Below are positions 54,301 through 63,377 of a stretch of 64,000 nt of DNA, in pieces. The notes under the pieces are model-generated. The model did no database searches. It worked only from the letters and a program-made list of their open reading frames with translations, and was not told the origin of the DNA. Position 1 is the stretch's first letter; every line of letters starts with the position of its first letter. Source of the DNA: Mesonia ostreae. Lineage in GTDB: Bacteria; Bacteroidota; Bacteroidia; Flavobacteriales; Flavobacteriaceae. A program made the translations under genes and the position numbers. The stretch spans positions 186,001 to 250,000 of the forward strand of contig NZ_JAVRBG010000003.1 of NCBI RefSeq assembly GCF_031845265.1, given 5' to 3'.

Positions 54301-54360
54301 ATAATTTGAGTTAAAATTATGCTGCTTTTCATTTAGAAAAACCAAAGAAAAAAATCTTTC

Positions 54361-55749
54361 CTATTCCATAGTAGCCAAAATTTCTCTAATATCTTCTTCG
54401 TCTGTATCTGGATTGATAAAACAAAAACGTGAAATGGTTTCTGAATGTTCATTTTTAGTCCATTTTGTTGGAGTTACTAAGGCTAAACCAGCTTTGTGGT
54501 TTTCATAAGTCCAATCTCTATAATCATCGGGTTCCCAACCTTTTCTTCTAAACAAGACACAAGACAAACTGGGTTCTCGCACTAGTTCTAAATGCGGTGC
54601 TGCTTCTATTTGCTTGGCTGCATTTTGAGCAAGTTCTAAACCTCTTTCTATGGCTTCGGTATATTTTTCGGTTCCGTGCATCGCTAAAGAAAACCAAAGT
54701 GGCAATCCGCGTAAGCGCCGCGTTAATTGGATTTGATAATCTGACGGATTAAATCCTTGCGCACCTTCATCTTTAAAAATGTCTAAATAAGCTCCTTTTT
54801 GGGAGTGTGCATTTTTGGCAAGTTCTATATTTTTATAAATTACTGCGCCACAATCATAAGGTGAAAACATCCATTTGTGAGGATCTATCGTAATGCTATC
54901 TGCACGTTCTATTCCTATAAATAAATCCCTAACGGAAGGAGCTGCCAAAGCGCCTCCCCCATAAGCGGCATCTACGTGAAACCAAAGATCTTCTTTCTCG
55001 CAGACATCTGCAACAGAATCGAGCTCATCAATAATTCCTGCATTGGTGGTTCCTCCAGTGGCTACCACAGCAAACAAGCGCTTTCTATCAATTACACCTA
55101 AATTATCAATCGCGTTTTGTAACCATTTTCCTGTTAAACGATCTTCATCATCGTCATCTACCATAATGATATCGGCATCCATCACATTTGCCATAGACTT
55201 TATGGAAGAATGCGCCCCACTGGAAGTGATTAATAAAGCTTTAAATGCTTTATTTTCTTCTTCTTTTTCGCGCCAAGCATCACGTGCTGCAATCATAGCC
55301 GACAAATTTGCCGCTGTTCCGCCACTGGTAAATACTCCAAAGGCACCGTGTGGCAAACCAGTTAAAGAGACGAGCCACTTCATGGCTTGATTTTCACAAA
55401 AAATTCCGCCACCACCAGTCATCCAGTATGCACCGTGAATACTCGCTGCAGAAGTCACCAAATCAAACAAAACTGCTGCTTTGGTGGGCGCCGCAGGAAC
55501 AAAAGCCAAATGTCTGGGGTGATCTACCGGCACCGTTGCTTTGGCCAAAACATCTCTAAACATATGAAAAGCTTTCTCGCCACCAATTCCTTCTTTGGTC
55601 ACAGTTTCCCCGACCATAGCGAAAAGATCTTCTTCTTTTTTGGGAGAACCTAAATCTGGCGAAGTATTAGAAATTCTATTTATAGCATATTTCATGATAT
55701 CTAAGGTCATTTCTACCGTACTGATATCAATGGAGTGCATACTTTTCAT
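54361..55749 (-). CDS. PLP-dependent amino acid decarboxylase (group II)
   Basis: A fold-type I enzyme of the pyridoxal-dependent decarboxylase family (aromatic-amino-acid/glutamate/tyrosine types). The PLP lysine is K292 in DPHKWMF, the PLP-N1 aspartate D260 is in HVDAAYGG, and the ring-stacking H180 is in GAHSS. Length is 462 residues. It lies 33 bases after bshC on the same strand, so the two are probably cotranscribed. The substrate is not evident. A link to thiol synthesis would be speculative. Confidence 0.88.
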   Translation of the reverse strand: MKSMHSIDISTVEMTLDIMKYAINRISNTSPDLGSPKKEEDLFAMVGETVTKEGIGGEKAFHMFRDVLAKATVPVDHPRHLAFVPAAPTKAAVLFDLVTSAASIHGAYWMTGGGGIFCENQAMKWLVSLTGLPHGAFGVFTSGGTAANLSAMIAARDAWREKEEENKAFKALLITSSGAHSSIKSMANVMDADIIMVDDDDEDRLTGKWLQNAIDNLGVIDRKRLFAVVATGGTTNAGIIDELDSVADVCEKEDLWFHVDAAYGGGALAAPSVRDLFIGIERADSITIDPHKWMFSPYDCGAVIYKNIELAKNAHSQKGAYLDIFKDEGAQGFNPSDYQIQLTRRLRGLPLWFSLAMHGTEKYTEAIERGLELAQNAAKQIEAAPHLELVREPSLSCVLFRRKGWEPDDYRDWTYENHKAGLALVTPTKWTKNEHSETISRFCFINPDTDEEDIREILATME

Positions 55750-55782
55750 AAGGATTTGTTTTTCTTGCGAACTTATATTTCG

Positions 55783-57381
55783 CTATTCGGTTAAAGTGAT
55801 GATGGAAAATTGCAAATCTAAAGGTTTTAATTCCTTTTTAAGCTTCGGAATTAAATTTTGCCCATAAGTTTGATACAATTCACTAAAATTGGCATTTCGT
55901 TCTTGTAAACTTTGATGCGGAAAAACTTCATCTTGCAAGTGAACTACACGTTTCAATTCATCTTTTAATTTTCTTTTCTGGGCTTTCAGTAAGCGTTTTT
56001 CCAAATGATCTAATCCATTCAGTTGCTTTTTTTCTTGCGCGGCAATTGCGCCTTGAAAAGATTTATCAGTTTGTTGAGCTAAGCTATACAAATCTTTAAA
56101 CTGCTGCTGAAGTAATTCTCTTTGAGGTGAAAAATCTATCTTTATATCTGAAATTTCTTTGGTTCTTTTACTGATTAAATCCTCTTGATTTAAAAATAAA
56201 TCTTCAAAACTCAAGCCTAATTTTTTTGTTTTCTGAACTTGTTTATCAGACATTAAAAGAGCCGAGTTTCTTAATAATAATATAGGAAAGGGTATTTTTT
56301 CTTTATCGAAATAAGACTTTAATTGCAACCAATACGCCAGTTCTCCGCCACCGCCAATATAGCAGAGGTTAGGTAACACCACCTCCTCAAACAAAGGCCG
56401 CATAATTACATTGGGAGAAAAACGCTCGGGGTAATTATCTAATTCGGATAAAATTTCTTTTTCCGTAAAGCGGATATTGGTTTCGTGAACTATATAATAT
56501 TCATCTTCTTTAATAATACGCTCTCGAAGGTTTTCTTTGAGATAAAACAAGTTAATTTCTCGCGGATTCACCTGAATTTTATATCCTAAATCGTTTATTC
56601 TTTTTGAAGTCTCCCCTACTTCTTCCGAAGAAATTTGAAGTAAAAGTTCATTTTTTACATACGGAGAAAATTCTTCTTTTAACGCTGAATCATTTCCGTC
56701 AAGGATAATTAAACCATAAATCCCGAAGAGCTCATTCGCTAAATAACGTGTGGCTTCCGTTAAATTATCATGTTCTAAATAGGCTTTTTTAAACAAAGAT
56801 TTCAAATGAGCAGATTGCTCTGAATCATTTAATAAGATGCTGAATTTCTTAAAAGCTTCATCCAAATCTTCCGTAGATAATTCTCCTACAGCGCCACTTG
56901 CATCTTTATTCCATTGTAGTTTATGCTGCTCAAAATTAAAGAAATTGATTTCTTCAAAATCATGATCTTCTGTCGCCATCCAATACACAGGAACAAAATT
57001 TTGCTGCGGATAGTTTTCCTTTAATTCTTCCGTTAAGTTGATGGTAGAAATAATTTTATATAAAAAATAAAGCGGACCAGTAAACAGGTTCAGCTGATGC
57101 CCTGTGGTAATGGTGAAAGTATTTTCTTGGGCTAAAAGCTCTAAATTCTCCTGACTTTTTGCAGAGATTTTAGTGTTTTTATATTGTTCTTTAAGACTAT
57201 TTACCAACACCTTTCTTGTAGAAGCTTGGTAATTTTTCTGCTTTAACTCGATTTGTTTTTTAAAATTCTCTACATTGGGAAAATGCTCATACAACTCGTG
57301 AAGATTCTCTTTTTGAGCAAGGTAATCTGTGATAAAATCAGAAAAATAATTGGTGTCTTGGTAAGCAATACAATGAGCCAT
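55783..57381 (-). CDS. bshC: Bacillithiol synthase BshC
   Basis: Adds cysteine to glucosaminyl-malate to finish bacillithiol, the low-molecular thiol of many Firmicutes and Bacteroidota. The 532-residue sequence has the conserved TTGHQLNLFTGPLYFLYKI block (GHQLN at 94-98) and YWMATEDHDFEEIN (EDHDFEE at 138-144). A long coiled-coil-rich C-terminal part (about 390-500) is typical. bshA and bshB are not in this window. A TATATTTG box lies upstream. It is followed on the same strand by the PLP decarboxylase. Confidence 0.93.
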   Translation of the reverse strand: MAHCIAYQDTNYFSDFITDYLAQKENLHELYEHFPNVENFKKQIELKQKNYQASTRKVLVNSLKEQYKNTKISAKSQENLELLAQENTFTITTGHQLNLFTGPLYFLYKIISTINLTEELKENYPQQNFVPVYWMATEDHDFEEINFFNFEQHKLQWNKDASGAVGELSTEDLDEAFKKFSILLNDSEQSAHLKSLFKKAYLEHDNLTEATRYLANELFGIYGLIILDGNDSALKEEFSPYVKNELLLQISSEEVGETSKRINDLGYKIQVNPREINLFYLKENLRERIIKEDEYYIVHETNIRFTEKEILSELDNYPERFSPNVIMRPLFEEVVLPNLCYIGGGGELAYWLQLKSYFDKEKIPFPILLLRNSALLMSDKQVQKTKKLGLSFEDLFLNQEDLISKRTKEISDIKIDFSPQRELLQQQFKDLYSLAQQTDKSFQGAIAAQEKKQLNGLDHLEKRLLKAQKRKLKDELKRVVHLQDEVFPHQSLQERNANFSELYQTYGQNLIPKLKKELKPLDLQFSIITLTE

Positions 57382-57402
57382 AAAATTAAAATCTTAGTCT
57401 TA

Positions 57403-57410
57403 CAAATATA
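57403..57410 (-). promoter_or_regulatory. -7 box upstream of bshC
   Basis: TATATTTG on the minus strand is an exact TAnnTTTG match, 21 bases before the ATG. A TACATTTG box on the plus strand (57409-57416) overlaps it, making the site nearly symmetrical. Confidence 0.5.
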
Positions 57411-57482
57411 CATTTGTCAAGCGTTTTTTCGTGGTAATTTTTAGTTAAAGACTTTTTGGTTTCCTTAGACTTAAAAAAATTC

Positions 57483-58781
57483 TTATTTAATGATCAGCTT
57501 TTTTACTCCTAAAAATTCATGTTCTCTATTCACTTAAAGAAAATAGATTCCTGCAGGAAGATTAGAAACCTCTATAGATTGATTTTCTTCAAGATTAGAT
57601 ACTCGTTTTACCTCTTTTCCAGATAAGTTATAGATTTTATAATCCAGTTCTTTAACTGAATATAAATTAGAATTAATTGAGAACTTCCCCTTTTTTATAG
57701 GATTGGGATAAATAGAAATAACCGAGCGATTAAAATCTTTTACGGAAGCCGTTCCCGCATAATCCATTTTTAATAAATGTGAACCCGATAAAGCGTAAGC
57801 GGTTTGATCATCATATACACTTAAATTAAAATAATTCCAATTAAAATCGCAGTATGGCCCAGAAGACTCCAGCTCGTCTGAAGTAAAATATTCCTGTTCA
57901 TTTGTAGTATAATTATAATGGGAGATTTCAATGTAGCAACAATCGCACAGCATAAATGATCCAAAAATCTGATACATATGGTCGTTTTTAACACTTATGA
58001 ATGATGCCAAATTCTAACTTGTAGAAATCGTTTCTTGATTCCAATTTACAAGATCACTAGATTTGTACACCTCATATCCCAAACGCTCCACAATAAATTC
58101 TGTTCCAGAACTATAACCCGCTTCTCCGCTTAAAAAATATACATTTGTAGCGTCTACAGTGAGACTAAAGAAATCGTCGTTTGTATTTAGGTTGATGGAT
58201 TGCCAAGTTTGTCCGCCATTAGTGGTATGAAAAAAACTACCATTATTTCCAACTATAAAACCTTCGTTATCATTTCTAAATTTTACAGCATTCAGTACTT
58301 CAGAAGTAAGACTATTGCTTTCTTGCCAAGTAGTTCCGTAATTTAAAGAAGTAATTAATGTTCCATTTTCACCAACCGCGTAAACGTTACCACTTGGGGT
58401 TACACTTATTGAAAATAAATCTTGAGTAGTAGTTAAAGAAACTTGAGTCCAACATGCTCCCCCATTATTAGTTTTAATTAAAGAAGCCTCATCGCCTACG
58501 GCATAACCTGTATTGCTATCTGCGAAAACGATGTCATAAAAAGCTTTTTGAAGCTGCGTATTGTAACTAACCCAATTGATACCTCCATCTAGAGATTTAT
58601 AAACCTCTCCTTGAATAACAACAAAAACCTCTGAAGATGATATTGCGTGAACAGCTCCATAATTAGAAGCATTGAACTGGTAAGGCAAATATCCCCAATC
58701 TTGTTGAGTTTGACTTCTAGATTTGAAAAAAGAAAATACTACAAAAGTGAACAAAAGTAATTTTAACTTCATAAGACTCAT
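57483..58781 (-). pseudogene. YCF48-like (BNR repeat) T9SS type A protein gene with two in-frame stops
   Basis: One continuous frame of 433 codons encodes a signal peptide (MKLKLLLFTF...), YCF48/BNR-type propeller repeats (GGINWVSYNT, GGACWTQV, YGTTWQES, GGQTWQSI) and a T9SS type A end (YPNPIKKGKFSI ... GIYFL, then GVKKLIIK). It is interrupted by TAG at 58014-58016 and by TAA at 57534-57536. Both stops lie in frame, with no frameshift, and the sequence on each side is well kept. The second stop removes only the last 16 residues, which contain the basic sorting tail. It reads as a gene inactivated by point mutation; read-through cannot be excluded. The start could also be the second ATG at 58772. 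Confidence 0.75.
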
Positions 58782-58814
58782 TTTAAAGTGCTTATTAAGT
58801 TACATAAAAAAAAA

Positions 58815-60119
58815 TTAAGCTACAGGTTCACCGTAAAGATCAAAATCTTCGGCTTGATTAATTTTTATGTGTGCAAAATCACCTGTTTTTAAATAGTGTT
58901 TAGAAGCATCTATTAAGACTTCATTATCGACATCTGGAGAATCAAATTCGGTTCTCCCCACAAAATAGTTTCCTTCTTTACGGTCGATCACACATTTAAA
59001 AACCTTTCCAATTTTTTGTTGGTTCAGCTCCCAAGAGATTTGCGACTGTATTTCCATAATTTCGTTGGCGCGCTCTTGCTTTACCTCCTCAGGCACATCA
59101 TCTACTAAGTTGTATGCGTGCGTATTTTCTTCGTGAGAATACGTAAAAGCACCTAAGCGTTCAAAGCGCATTTCTTTAACCCAGTCTTTTAATTCTTGAA
59201 AATGAGCTTCAGTTTCTCCAGGATAACCCACAATAAGGGTTGTTCTAATCGCCATTTGAGGAACGATTTCTCTGAATTTATGAATTAAATCAGTAGTTTT
59301 TTTATGAGTAGTACCGCGACGCATCGATTTTAATAAATCATCTGAAATATGCTGCAGCGGAATATCAATATAGTTACACACCTTAGGCTCTTCATTAATC
59401 ACATCAAGCACATCTTCTGGAAAACCTGTAGGAAAGGCATAATGCAAGCGAATCCACTCTATGCCTTCTACTTTCACCAATTCCCGAAGCAAATCTGCCA
59501 AGGCTCTTTTTTTATAAAGATCTAACCCGTAATAGGTTAAATCTTGTGCAATAAGAATTAATTCTTTTACTCCATTTTTGGCTAAGCCTTGAGCTTCTTT
59601 TACTATCTGCTCAATTGGAGTGGACTTATGTCCGCCACGCATTAATGGGATAGCACAAAAAGAACACGGACGGTCGCAACCTTCAGCAATTTTTAAAAAA
59701 GCATAATTTTTTGGAGTGGTTGTTACACGTTCTCCCAAAAGTTCGTGTTTATAATCTGCCCCTAAGGCTTTTAATAAAGAAGGCATTTCTGTAGTTCCAA
59801 AATACTGATCTACATTAGGAATCTCTTTTTCTAAATCGGGTTTATAACGTTCAGAAAGACATCCCGTCACAAAGACTTTATCTACAATCCCGTCTTCTTT
59901 CTTTTGTGCGTATTCTAAAATGGTATTTACAGATTGCTCTTTGGCGTTATCTATAAATCCGCAGGTATTAATCACCACAATATTTCCTTCTTCCTCGTGA
60001 ACTACCTCTTTTTTATTGGCTTTGAGCTGTCCCATCAAAACTTCAGAATCATAAATATTCTTACTACAACCCAATGTTACAACGTTGATCTTATTCTTCT
60101 TAAGTGATTTTGTTCTCAT
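58815..60119 (-). CDS. rimO: Ribosomal protein S12 methylthiotransferase RimO
   Basis: A radical SAM methylthiotransferase that modifies an aspartate of ribosomal protein S12. The N-terminal domain supplies the second cluster with C18 (LGCSKN), C53 (NTCGFID) and C87 (VTGCLSE). The radical SAM motif is C148-x3-C152-x2-C155 (EGCDRPCSFCAIP). A TRAM domain ends the protein. The tRNA enzyme MiaB is the other possibility, but the ends and the SKN motif fit RimO. It lies downstream of ftsY and has its own promoter box. Length is 434 residues. Confidence 0.94.
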   Translation of the reverse strand: MRTKSLKKNKINVVTLGCSKNIYDSEVLMGQLKANKKEVVHEEEGNIVVINTCGFIDNAKEQSVNTILEYAQKKEDGIVDKVFVTGCLSERYKPDLEKEIPNVDQYFGTTEMPSLLKALGADYKHELLGERVTTTPKNYAFLKIAEGCDRPCSFCAIPLMRGGHKSTPIEQIVKEAQGLAKNGVKELILIAQDLTYYGLDLYKKRALADLLRELVKVEGIEWIRLHYAFPTGFPEDVLDVINEEPKVCNYIDIPLQHISDDLLKSMRRGTTHKKTTDLIHKFREIVPQMAIRTTLIVGYPGETEAHFQELKDWVKEMRFERLGAFTYSHEENTHAYNLVDDVPEEVKQERANEIMEIQSQISWELNQQKIGKVFKCVIDRKEGNYFVGRTEFDSPDVDNEVLIDASKHYLKTGDFAHIKINQAEDFDLYGEPVA

Positions 60120-60138
60120 AGCCTTTTAAAAATGTGTG

Positions 60139-60146
60139 CAAAGATA
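60139..60146 (-). promoter_or_regulatory. -7 box upstream of rimO
   Basis: TATCTTTG on the minus strand is an exact TAnnTTTG match, 19 bases before the ATG at 60119. Confidence 0.55.
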
Positions 60147-60206
60147 CAAACCTTTTAAGACTTTAAAGACTTATTTAACGCTCTATGATTTTTACACGAT
60201 ATAAAC

Positions 60207-60241
60207 AAAAAAACCGCTTCAAAATAGAGGTTTCTGAAACG
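60207..60241 (-). terminator. Probable terminator of ftsY
   Basis: A 7-bp stem (CGTTTCA / TGAAGCG on the minus strand, one G-U pair) with a 13-base loop is followed by GTTTTTTTG. It separates ftsY from rimO, which has its own promoter. Confidence 0.6.
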
Positions 60242-60268
60242 ATTTTTGATTTTATTCTTGATTGATTT

Positions 60269-61228
60269 TTAGATGGTTTTCTTAAAAAAAGAATCAACAA
60301 ATTCTACTTTATTGAAAATTTGCAAATCTTCAATTCCCTCTCCTACACCAATATATTTTACAGGAATTTTAAACTGATCGCTAATTCCAATAACCACGCC
60401 GCCTTTTGCCGTACCATCCAATTTAGTTACTGCTAAAGAAGTTACCTCTGTCGCGGCGGTAAATTGCTTGGCCTGCTCAAACGCATTTTGCCCTGTAGAA
60501 CCATCTAACACCAATAAAACTTCGTGAGGCGCATCTGTAATAACTTTCTGCATCACTCGTTTTACTTTGGTAAGCTCATTCATAAGATTGACTTTATTAT
60601 GGAGTCTCCCAGCGGTATCGATAATGACCACATCAGCATCCATTTTTACACCACTTTGTACCGTGTCAAAAGCTACAGAAGCAGGATCGCTGCCCATTTT
60701 TTGTTTTACAATGGGAACATCCACTCGATCTGCCCAAACTTGAAGTTGGTCTATAGCCGCAGCTCTAAAGGTATCTGCAGCACCAAGAACAACTTTTTTA
60801 CCTTGGGATTTAAACTGATGTGCTAATTTTCCAATAGTAGTTGTTTTTCCCACACCATTAACCCCCACTACCATAATCACATAAGGCTTTTTAGAAGCAA
60901 TAGTTAATTCTTCTTGCTCTCCAGAACCAGATTCGCTTAACAAACCAGCAATTTCTTCTCTTAAGATAACATCTAGCTCTGAGGTACCTAAATATTTATC
61001 TTTGGCTACACGTGCTTCAATACGATCAATAATTTTAATGGTCGTTTTCACACCAACATCACTCGCTACCAACACTTCTTCTAGGTCATCTAAAACCTCA
61101 TCGTCTACCTTAGATTTTCCGGCAACGGCTTTACTTAATTTACCAAAGAAGTTCTCCTTTGATTTCTCTAAACCTTTATCTAAGGTTTCTTTTTTTTCTT
61201 TTGAAAAAATTTTTTTAAAAAAACTCAT
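60269..61228 (-). CDS. ftsY: Signal recognition particle receptor FtsY
   Basis: The SRP receptor GTPase that docks ribosome-nascent-chain complexes at SecYEG. The NG domain shows G1 GVNGVGKT (122-129), the I-box DTFRAAA (152-158), G3 DTAGR (204-208) and TKLDG. The acidic A domain of E. coli is replaced by a short basic N-terminal stretch (FFKKIFSKEKKE), as in many Bacteroidota. Length is 319 residues. A TATATTTG box lies about 140 bases upstream. The neighbours rpmB-rpmG-DUF4295 are separated from it by a terminator. Confidence 0.97.
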   Translation of the reverse strand: MSFFKKIFSKEKKETLDKGLEKSKENFFGKLSKAVAGKSKVDDEVLDDLEEVLVASDVGVKTTIKIIDRIEARVAKDKYLGTSELDVILREEIAGLLSESGSGEQEELTIASKKPYVIMVVGVNGVGKTTTIGKLAHQFKSQGKKVVLGAADTFRAAAIDQLQVWADRVDVPIVKQKMGSDPASVAFDTVQSGVKMDADVVIIDTAGRLHNKVNLMNELTKVKRVMQKVITDAPHEVLLVLDGSTGQNAFEQAKQFTAATEVTSLAVTKLDGTAKGGVVIGISDQFKIPVKYIGVGEGIEDLQIFNKVEFVDSFFKKTI

Positions 61229-61367
61229 ATGCTATACTTGTGTGCGTTAAGGATAGGGACATCTTGAAGCTCTGCCAATAAGAATTGGGAAAGTAATTGT
61301 CAAAAGCCCAACCTAAATATTACCAATTTCCTGGCGGCAAAAAGGTACGCTCAAATTAATTCTTCTG
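61229..61367 (-). promoter_or_regulatory. Long putative 5' leader of ftsY
   Basis: From the -7 box to the ftsY ATG there are about 139 bases without an ORF. Complementary segments such as AATTGG and CCAATT could form stems. This might be a regulatory leader, but a second promoter closer to the gene (TATCCTTA) cannot be excluded. Confidence 0.3.
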
Positions 61368-61375
61368 CAAATATA
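61368..61375 (-). promoter_or_regulatory. -7 box for ftsY
   Basis: TATATTTG on the minus strand is an exact TAnnTTTG match just downstream of the terminator of the ribosomal-protein unit. Confidence 0.4.
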
Positions 61376-61379
61376 CACA

Positions 61380-61415
61380 AAAACAAAAAGCCGTCTCGAA
61401 GAATCGAAACGGCTT
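61380..61415 (-). terminator. Terminator of rpmB-rpmG-DUF4295
   Basis: A 12-bp stem (61388-61399 with 61404-61415, one mismatch) built on AAGCCGT / ACGGCTT is followed on the minus strand by TTTTTGTTTTTG. Confidence 0.85.
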
Positions 61416-61434
61416 GCTTATTTTTTATAAGTAT

Positions 61435-61587
61435 TTATTTCTTATCGAAATAATCCTTTACTTCTTCTGGTGCCATAATAGCTTCTTCAAAAACGTAAGC
61501 TCCAGATTTTGGAGACTTAACCATTCTAATAGCTTTACTTAGCCTTTTTGATCCTGTCTGTAACGATGCTACCGATTTCTTTGCCAT
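61435..61587 (-). CDS. DUF4295 domain protein (small basic protein)
   Basis: A 50-residue protein, starting MAKKSVASLQTGSKRLSKAI and ending KDYFDKK. It fits DUF4295, a Bacteroidota-specific family always found after rpmG; its basic N-half suggests RNA or ribosome contact. The start is 6 bases after the rpmG stop, so it is cotranscribed with rpmB and rpmG. The function is not known. Confidence 0.88.
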   Translation of the reverse strand: MAKKSVASLQTGSKRLSKAIRMVKSPKSGAYVFEEAIMAPEEVKDYFDKK

Positions 61588-61593
61588 AACTTA

Positions 61594-61776
61594 TTACTTT
61601 ATCTCTTTATGAACCGTCATTTTATTAAGAATTGGATTAAATTTCTTTAACTCCATTCTATCCGGTGTATTCTTTTTATTTTTTGTGGTAATATATCTAG
61701 ACGTACCTGGTTTTCCAGATGTCTTATGCTCTGTGCATTCTAATATTACTTGAACTCTATTTCCTTTTTTTGCCAT
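61594..61776 (-). CDS. rpmG: 50S ribosomal protein L33
   Basis: A 60-residue basic ribosomal protein (MAKKGNRVQVILECTEHK start, YITTKNKKNTPDRMELKKF body) matching L33. It lacks the CxxC zinc ribbon pairs of the zinc-containing form: only one cysteine, C14, is present. It sits between rpmB and the DUF4295 gene in the usual Bacteroidota order. Confidence 0.96.
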   Translation of the reverse strand: MAKKGNRVQVILECTEHKTSGKPGTSRYITTKNKKNTPDRMELKKFNPILNKMTVHKEIK

Positions 61777-61800
61777 TGCTCTAAGATATTAAAGGTAAGA

Positions 61801-62040
61801 TTACTTTTTTAAGAATCCTTTTTCTCTTGCTTCCTTAATCACAGCAGAGATTCCTTTTTTATTAATGTTTTTTAATGCGGAAGTCGATACTTTTAAAGTT
61901 ACCCACTTATCCTCTTCTGGGATATAAAAACGTTTTTTAACTAAATTGGCGTTAAATTTACGCTTAGTTTTATTCATAGCGTGAGAAACATTGTTTCCAA
62001 CCATCGCTTTCTTACCCGTAAGTTCACAAACTCTTGACAT
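61801..62040 (-). CDS. rpmB: 50S ribosomal protein L28
   Basis: A 79-residue ribosomal protein with the L28 pattern CELTGKKAMVGNNVSHAMNKTKR and TLKVSTSALKNINKKG. It is the first gene of the rpmB-rpmG-DUF4295 unit, and has a promoter just upstream. Confidence 0.96.
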   Translation of the reverse strand: MSRVCELTGKKAMVGNNVSHAMNKTKRKFNANLVKKRFYIPEEDKWVTLKVSTSALKNINKKGISAVIKEAREKGFLKK

Positions 62041-62077
62041 TTTTTCTAATCTTTTCTCGTTATTTCAAAACAGATTG

Positions 62078-62108
62078 CAAATTAAAGGCATTTTAATCTA
62101 ATCTCCAA
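62078..62108 (-). promoter_or_regulatory. Promoter of rpmB
   Basis: On the minus strand TTGG (62105-62108) is followed after 19 bases by TTAATTTG (62078-62085), one base off the TAnnTTTG consensus. It lies about 38 bases before the rpmB ATG. Confidence 0.55.
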
Positions 62109-62132
62109 CAATATCTGCATAAAAAATTAAGA

Positions 62133-63377
62133 TTATTTAAAGAAATAACCCAATAGAATTTCTTGTGCCTTAATTACTGCTTTTTCAATTACCTTTTCGC
62201 GCAAGTTTCCGAAGTTAAAAGAATATACTTTCTCTTCTGTATCACTTGCTAATGCAATATATACAGTTCCTAATTCTGCTTCACTATCTCCTTTTGTAGG
62301 CCCTGCATTTCCTGTGGTAGCAATCGCAACATCTGCCTTAAACATTTCTCTTGCTCTCACAGCCATTTGTAAAGTAATCTCTTCGCTAACCACACTATGC
62401 TCTTCAATTAAAGCTGCTGGAATTCCTAAAACATCATTTTTGCTGCTGGTAGCATAGGTTACTATACTCCCTTTAAAATATTTAGAAGCACCAGGAATAG
62501 CCGCAAATCTCGCAGCTATTTCTCCGCCGGTACAACTTTCTGCCGTCACTAAGGTTTTTTGATGATTTACAAAAGCTTGAGCAATCTGTTCTTCTAAGCT
62601 TGCTTCTTCTTCAAAACCTTTAATGATATCCCCAATAAACTCTTGAAGCTTTTCTACTTCGGAATCTATCGTATCTTGTAAAAATTGCTTTTCTTTTCCT
62701 CTTGCACTTAATCTTAATCTTACCCGGCCTAGACTAGGCAAGTAAGCCAGTTTAATATGAGAAGGCAGCTCGTTCTCCCAAGTTTCAATTTTTTCAGCAA
62801 TCGCACTCTCTCCTACTCCGTAGGTTAAAACGGTTTTATGTATAATATAGGGTCTTTCAAATCTCTGCTGAAGTCTAGGCAAAACCTCATCTTCTAAAAG
62901 GGCTTTCATCTCATAAGGAACGCCTGGTAAAGAAATATATACCACATCATTTTCATCAAACCACATTCCTGGCGCCGTACCGTATTGATTATTGAGCGCA
63001 ATCGCTTTAGTAGGAATTAAAGCTTGATCTCTATTTAATTGAGAAATAGGAGTATCGATATATTTTCTGAATAATTCTTCTATGTGAGCAAGAACGCTCT
63101 CGTTAACCATATAAGTATCATCGAAGTATTCACATAGCGTATGCTTGGTTAGATCATCATTGGTTGGCCCTAAACCTCCTGTAATTATGATGATGTTTGC
63201 TCTTTGTGCTGCCGCATTTAAAGTAGCTTTAATATGGTCTGAAGTATCTTGTATAGAGGTAATTTGTCCTACATCTATTCCAATTTTATTTAATTTCTTG
63301 GAAATAAAAACAGAGTTGGTATCAACAATCTGGCCTATTAGAATTTCATCTCCAATCGTTATTATTTCTGCAATCAT
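62133..63377 (-). CDS. cinA: CinA family protein (nicotinamide-nucleotide amidase related)
   Basis: A two-domain 414-residue protein. The N-terminal molybdopterin-binding-like (COG1058) domain has ITGGLGPTNDDLT (65-77). The C-terminal CinA domain has TAESCTGGEIAARF (278-291, nucleophile S281), the NMN deamidase site that recycles NMN released by DNA ligase. Both domains look intact. Its ATG overlaps the stop of the upstream Hpt gene, so the two are translationally coupled. Confidence 0.94.
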   Translation of the reverse strand: MIAEIITIGDEILIGQIVDTNSVFISKKLNKIGIDVGQITSIQDTSDHIKATLNAAAQRANIIIITGGLGPTNDDLTKHTLCEYFDDTYMVNESVLAHIEELFRKYIDTPISQLNRDQALIPTKAIALNNQYGTAPGMWFDENDVVYISLPGVPYEMKALLEDEVLPRLQQRFERPYIIHKTVLTYGVGESAIAEKIETWENELPSHIKLAYLPSLGRVRLRLSARGKEKQFLQDTIDSEVEKLQEFIGDIIKGFEEEASLEEQIAQAFVNHQKTLVTAESCTGGEIAARFAAIPGASKYFKGSIVTYATSSKNDVLGIPAALIEEHSVVSEEITLQMAVRAREMFKADVAIATTGNAGPTKGDSEAELGTVYIALASDTEEKVYSFNFGNLREKVIEKAVIKAQEILLGYFFK

